A stretch of 15,523 nucleotides of DNA from UBA3792 sp946185305 (GTDB lineage Bacteria > Bacillota > Clostridia > Christensenellales > CAG-138): positions 1 to 15,523 of the forward strand of contig CAMHJE010000051.1 of assembly GCA_946185305.1 (NCBI GenBank), written 5' to 3'. Position numbers and translations under genes: made by a program. This document shows positions 14,104-15,523 of this stretch, piece by piece. The notes under the pieces were generated by a model. That model had not been told where the DNA came from, ran no database searches, and saw nothing but the letters and a program-made list of their open reading frames with translations. Each line of letters starts with the position of its first letter. The first letter of the stretch is position 1.

Positions 14104-14649
14104 TCAGTCGTGCAAGGGCAGCGTTTTTTCCACGGTGCCGTCGAGACGTTTCCAATAAAGCGTCTCGTTTTCGAGCGTCATATAGCCGCGGAAGCCATCG
14201 TGCGGGAACGTGGGCGAGCCGGGGTTGCAGTAGGTCACGTCGCCGCAGGGCTCGCACTTCATCAGGTGCGTATGCCCGTGCAGCAGGATATCGCCCTTAT
14301 GCAGCGGGGGCAGATTTTGGGTGTTATAGATATGACCGTGCGTGGCGAAGATCAGCCGCTTTCCGACGGGCAGCAGCGCATAGTCCGCCATCATCGGGAA
14401 ATGCAGGATCATCTGATCCACTTCGCTGTCGCAGTTGCCGCGCACGCAGAGGATATCCGCGCTCCGGTCGTTCAGCATCGCGGCAAGCGCCATCGGGTCG
14501 TACCCTTCCGAAAGGCCGTTGCGCGGGCCGTGGTTGAGAATATCGCCGAGCAGCAGCAGCCGGTCGGCTTCTTCACGGTCAAAGGCGTCCAAGACAGCTT
14601 TTCCGTACAGGGCCGAACCGTGCAGGTCCGACGCGATCATCCATTTCAT
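14104..14649 (-). CDS. yfcE: YfcE/MJ0936-type metallophosphodiesterase
   Basis: This 181-residue protein, the size of E. coli YfcE, is a calcineurin-like metallophosphoesterase. The five metal-site blocks are present in order: D-L-H (Asp8, His10), G-D-I-L (Asp36), G-N-C-D (Asn72), T-H-G-H (His104) and G-H-T-H (125-128). YfcE hydrolyses phosphodiester model substrates with Mn2+; its physiological substrate is unknown. AAAGGAG lies nine bases before the ATG. It is a single-gene unit, with its own extended -10 promoter and a hairpin after the stop. Nothing in context links it to the redox operon downstream. Confidence 0.9.
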   Translation of the reverse strand: MKWMIASDLHGSALYGKAVLDAFDREEADRLLLLGDILNHGPRNGLSEGYDPMALAAMLNDRSADILCVRGNCDSEVDQMILHFPMMADYALLPVGKRLIFATHGHIYNTQNLPPLHKGDILLHGHTHLMKCEPCGDVTYCNPGSPTFPHDGFRGYMTLENETLYWKRLDGTVEKTLPLHD

Positions 14650-14678
14650 CCGATTCCGCTCCTTTGCTTTCCGACGGC

Positions 14679-14687
14679 ATTATATCA
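14679..14687 (-). promoter_or_regulatory. Extended -10 promoter of the phosphodiesterase gene
   Basis: On the minus strand a perfect TATAAT (14684-14679) is preceded by TGA, the extended -10 pattern. The -35 region at 17-base spacing reads TTCCCT, a poor match. Transcription would begin near 14672. Confidence 0.65.
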
Positions 14688-14709
14688 CAGCCGCGGCAAA
14701 GAGGGAATA

Positions 14710-14736
14710 CCCGAATCGGTTTTTTTCGGGATTTTT
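14710..14736 (+). other. Small hairpin upstream of the phosphodiesterase promoter
   Basis: CCCGAA (14710-14715) and TTCGGG (14725-14730) form a 6-bp stem with a T-rich loop, followed on the + strand by ATTTTT. It is a weak terminator shape on the strand opposite to the genes, or an operator just upstream of the yfcE -35 region. Confidence 0.3.
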
Positions 14737-14770
14737 CCATTCTGCGGGACGGCCGTTTACCGTTTCTGCG

Positions 14771-14812
14771 GAAGAAAAGCGCAGCCTCCGCGAAAAAAGG
14801 AGACTGCGCTTT
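14771..14812 (-). terminator. Terminator of the zinc-ribbon membrane protein gene
   Basis: AAAGCGCAG (14776-14784) pairs with CTGCGCTTT (14804-14812), and a G-U pair plus CTCC/GGAG extend it to about 14 bp. On the minus strand the stem is followed by TCTTCC. It lies four bases after the stop codon. Confidence 0.8.
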
Positions 14813-14816
14813 CGGG

Positions 14817-15275
14817 TCACATCAAGGGTTCGATGCTGTTGAGGCTGTATTCAAGCTCGTCAAAGCCGCCCTGGCTGATGCCGTAGACAATGAGGCCGCC
14901 GATCAAGAATATATAGATCGCCCAGAAAATCGTCATCACGATGGACAGCGCAAGACCGATGTTGGAAATGATGCGGGCCGCCTTGAGCTTGCCGCCGACA
15001 GCGCCGGCCTGCGTCGCCTTCTTGACCTTGCCCTTGGCAATCGCGCTGACGATGATGCCCGGCAGACCGAGCTCCGACAGCGCGGCGCCGACGATCGAGA
15101 GCGTCAAAGCGCTCTTGCAAAGGCTCTCCTGCTCGGGCGTATTGCCGACCTTTACGGGTTCGGTATAGACCGGCTGAGCCGCGACAGGCGCAGCGACTTC
15201 CACGCGCGCGCCGCAGTTTTCACAGAACTTGGCGCCGTCCTGCAGCTCCGTACCGCAATTTTGACATACTGCCAT
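14817..15275 (-). CDS. Small zinc-ribbon protein with two membrane segments, function unknown
   Basis: This 152-residue protein starts with a zinc ribbon, Cys4-x2-Cys7 and Cys18-x2-Cys21 (CQNCG, FCENCG). A Pro/Ala/Val-rich linker (about 27-48) follows. Two hydrophobic segments come next, near residues 55-77 and 100-133, the second long enough for one or two passes, separated by a Lys-rich loop (KGKVKKA). The tail is acidic. Many Clostridia carry such zinc-ribbon plus DUF4190-like membrane proteins; none has a firm function. GGAGG lies eight bases before the ATG at 15275, which decides the start over a longer frame that would begin in the promoter. It is a single-gene unit with its own strong promoter and terminator. 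Confidence 0.8.
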   Translation of the reverse strand: MAVCQNCGTELQDGAKFCENCGARVEVAAPVAAQPVYTEPVKVGNTPEQESLCKSALTLSIVGAALSELGLPGIIVSAIAKGKVKKATQAGAVGGKLKAARIISNIGLALSIVMTIFWAIYIFLIGGLIVYGISQGGFDELEYSLNSIEPLM

Positions 15276-15333
15276 ATTTGTATCCTCCAAAGGAATGGTG
15301 CGGGAAATCGGTTTCGGTTTCTCGTTCTTTTCC

Positions 15334-15362
15334 AGTATAACAGAATCCCCCGCCTTTCGCAA
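15334..15362 (-). promoter_or_regulatory. Promoter of the zinc-ribbon protein gene
   Basis: On the minus strand TTGCGA (15362-15357) and TATACT (15339-15334) are spaced by 17 bases. Transcription would start near 15327, giving a leader of about 52 bases. Confidence 0.75.
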
Positions 15363-15403
15363 GAGGGCGAGGGAAGATTTCGGTCATGCTTTTGGGATGT
15401 TCT

Positions 15404-15431
15404 TCTTTTTCTTTCATGGGAAAGAAAAAGA
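15404..15431. repeat. AT-rich 12-bp inverted repeat in the right intergenic region
   Basis: A pyrimidine arm (15404-15415) and its exact inverted purine copy (15420-15431) surround ATGG. The surrounding stretch 15395-15460 is almost purely purine or pyrimidine on one strand and carries no supportable gene. It could be a weak terminator or a structural spacer. Confidence 0.35.
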
Positions 15432-15494
15432 GAAAACCAAGAAAAAGAAAGCAGGGATTTTTCAATTGGACAATACTATTGCAATCGACATTTG

Positions 15495-15520
15495 AAAAGG
15501 CGTTCCCGCGGGAACGCCTT
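15495..15520 (-). terminator. Perfect 24-base palindrome, probable terminator of a gene beyond the right edge
   Basis: AAGGCGTTCCCG (15497-15508) is followed without a gap by its exact inverse CGGGAACGCCTT (15509-15520). On the minus strand the stem runs into TTCAAAT, so together with the TT of the stem it forms a short T-tail. It probably ends a minus-strand gene entering from the right. Confidence 0.6.
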
Positions 15521-15523
15521 GTA

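Noticed and set aside
15220..15465. Small minus-strand frame rich in Phe, Lys and Gly
   Set aside because: It runs through the AT-rich repeat and across the zinc-ribbon promoter and start, with no ribosome site or family resemblance.

Overview
The window looks like chromosomal DNA from a GC-rich anaerobic Firmicute of the Clostridia, probably an Oscillospiraceae-type gut fermenter. This is inferred from AGGAGG-type ribosome sites, sigma-A promoters with 17-base spacers, a clostridial MarR plus twin-ABC exporter operon, an NfnAB electron-bifurcating complex and a fermentation-type set of dehydrogenases. No rRNA, tRNA, CRISPR array, insertion sequence or phage gene is visible. All gene-like frames are intact apart from the one cut by the left edge.

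Layout. Positions 1-431 (+) hold the 3' part of a ThrH-type phosphatase, followed by its terminator. Positions 534-1673 (+) encode a YbiR-like ion-transporter-superfamily permease with its own promoter. Positions 1734-5757 (-) form a tightly overlapping operon: a MarR regulator, then two half-size ABC exporters that together form an asymmetric heterodimer with one degenerate ATP site. Facing it, 5977-7482 (+) encodes an orphan acyl-CoA/AMP ligase, which converges on a PlsC-type acyltransferase (7548-8276, -).

The core is 8416-13910 (-), five redox genes in transcription order: a 3-hydroxyacyl-CoA dehydrogenase with a divergent substrate loop, an iron-type alcohol dehydrogenase, a short-chain dehydrogenase, nfnA and nfnB. 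A strong promoter (TTGCAG-17-TATACT) precedes the first gene and an intrinsic terminator follows the last. NfnAB links NADH, reduced ferredoxin and NADPH, so the cluster reads as a carbonyl/hydroxyacyl oxidoreduction module with its own cofactor balancing. The substrate is not evident.

The right end holds a YfcE-type phosphodiesterase (14104-14649, -), a small zinc-ribbon membrane protein (14817-15275, -) and, at the edge, a perfect 24-base palindrome that probably terminates a gene beyond the window. The most notable non-coding signals are an inverted repeat overlapping the marR promoter, an inverted repeat in the plsC leader, an AT-rich inverted repeat upstream of the redox operon, and several hairpins whose T-tracts lie on the strand opposite the genes.
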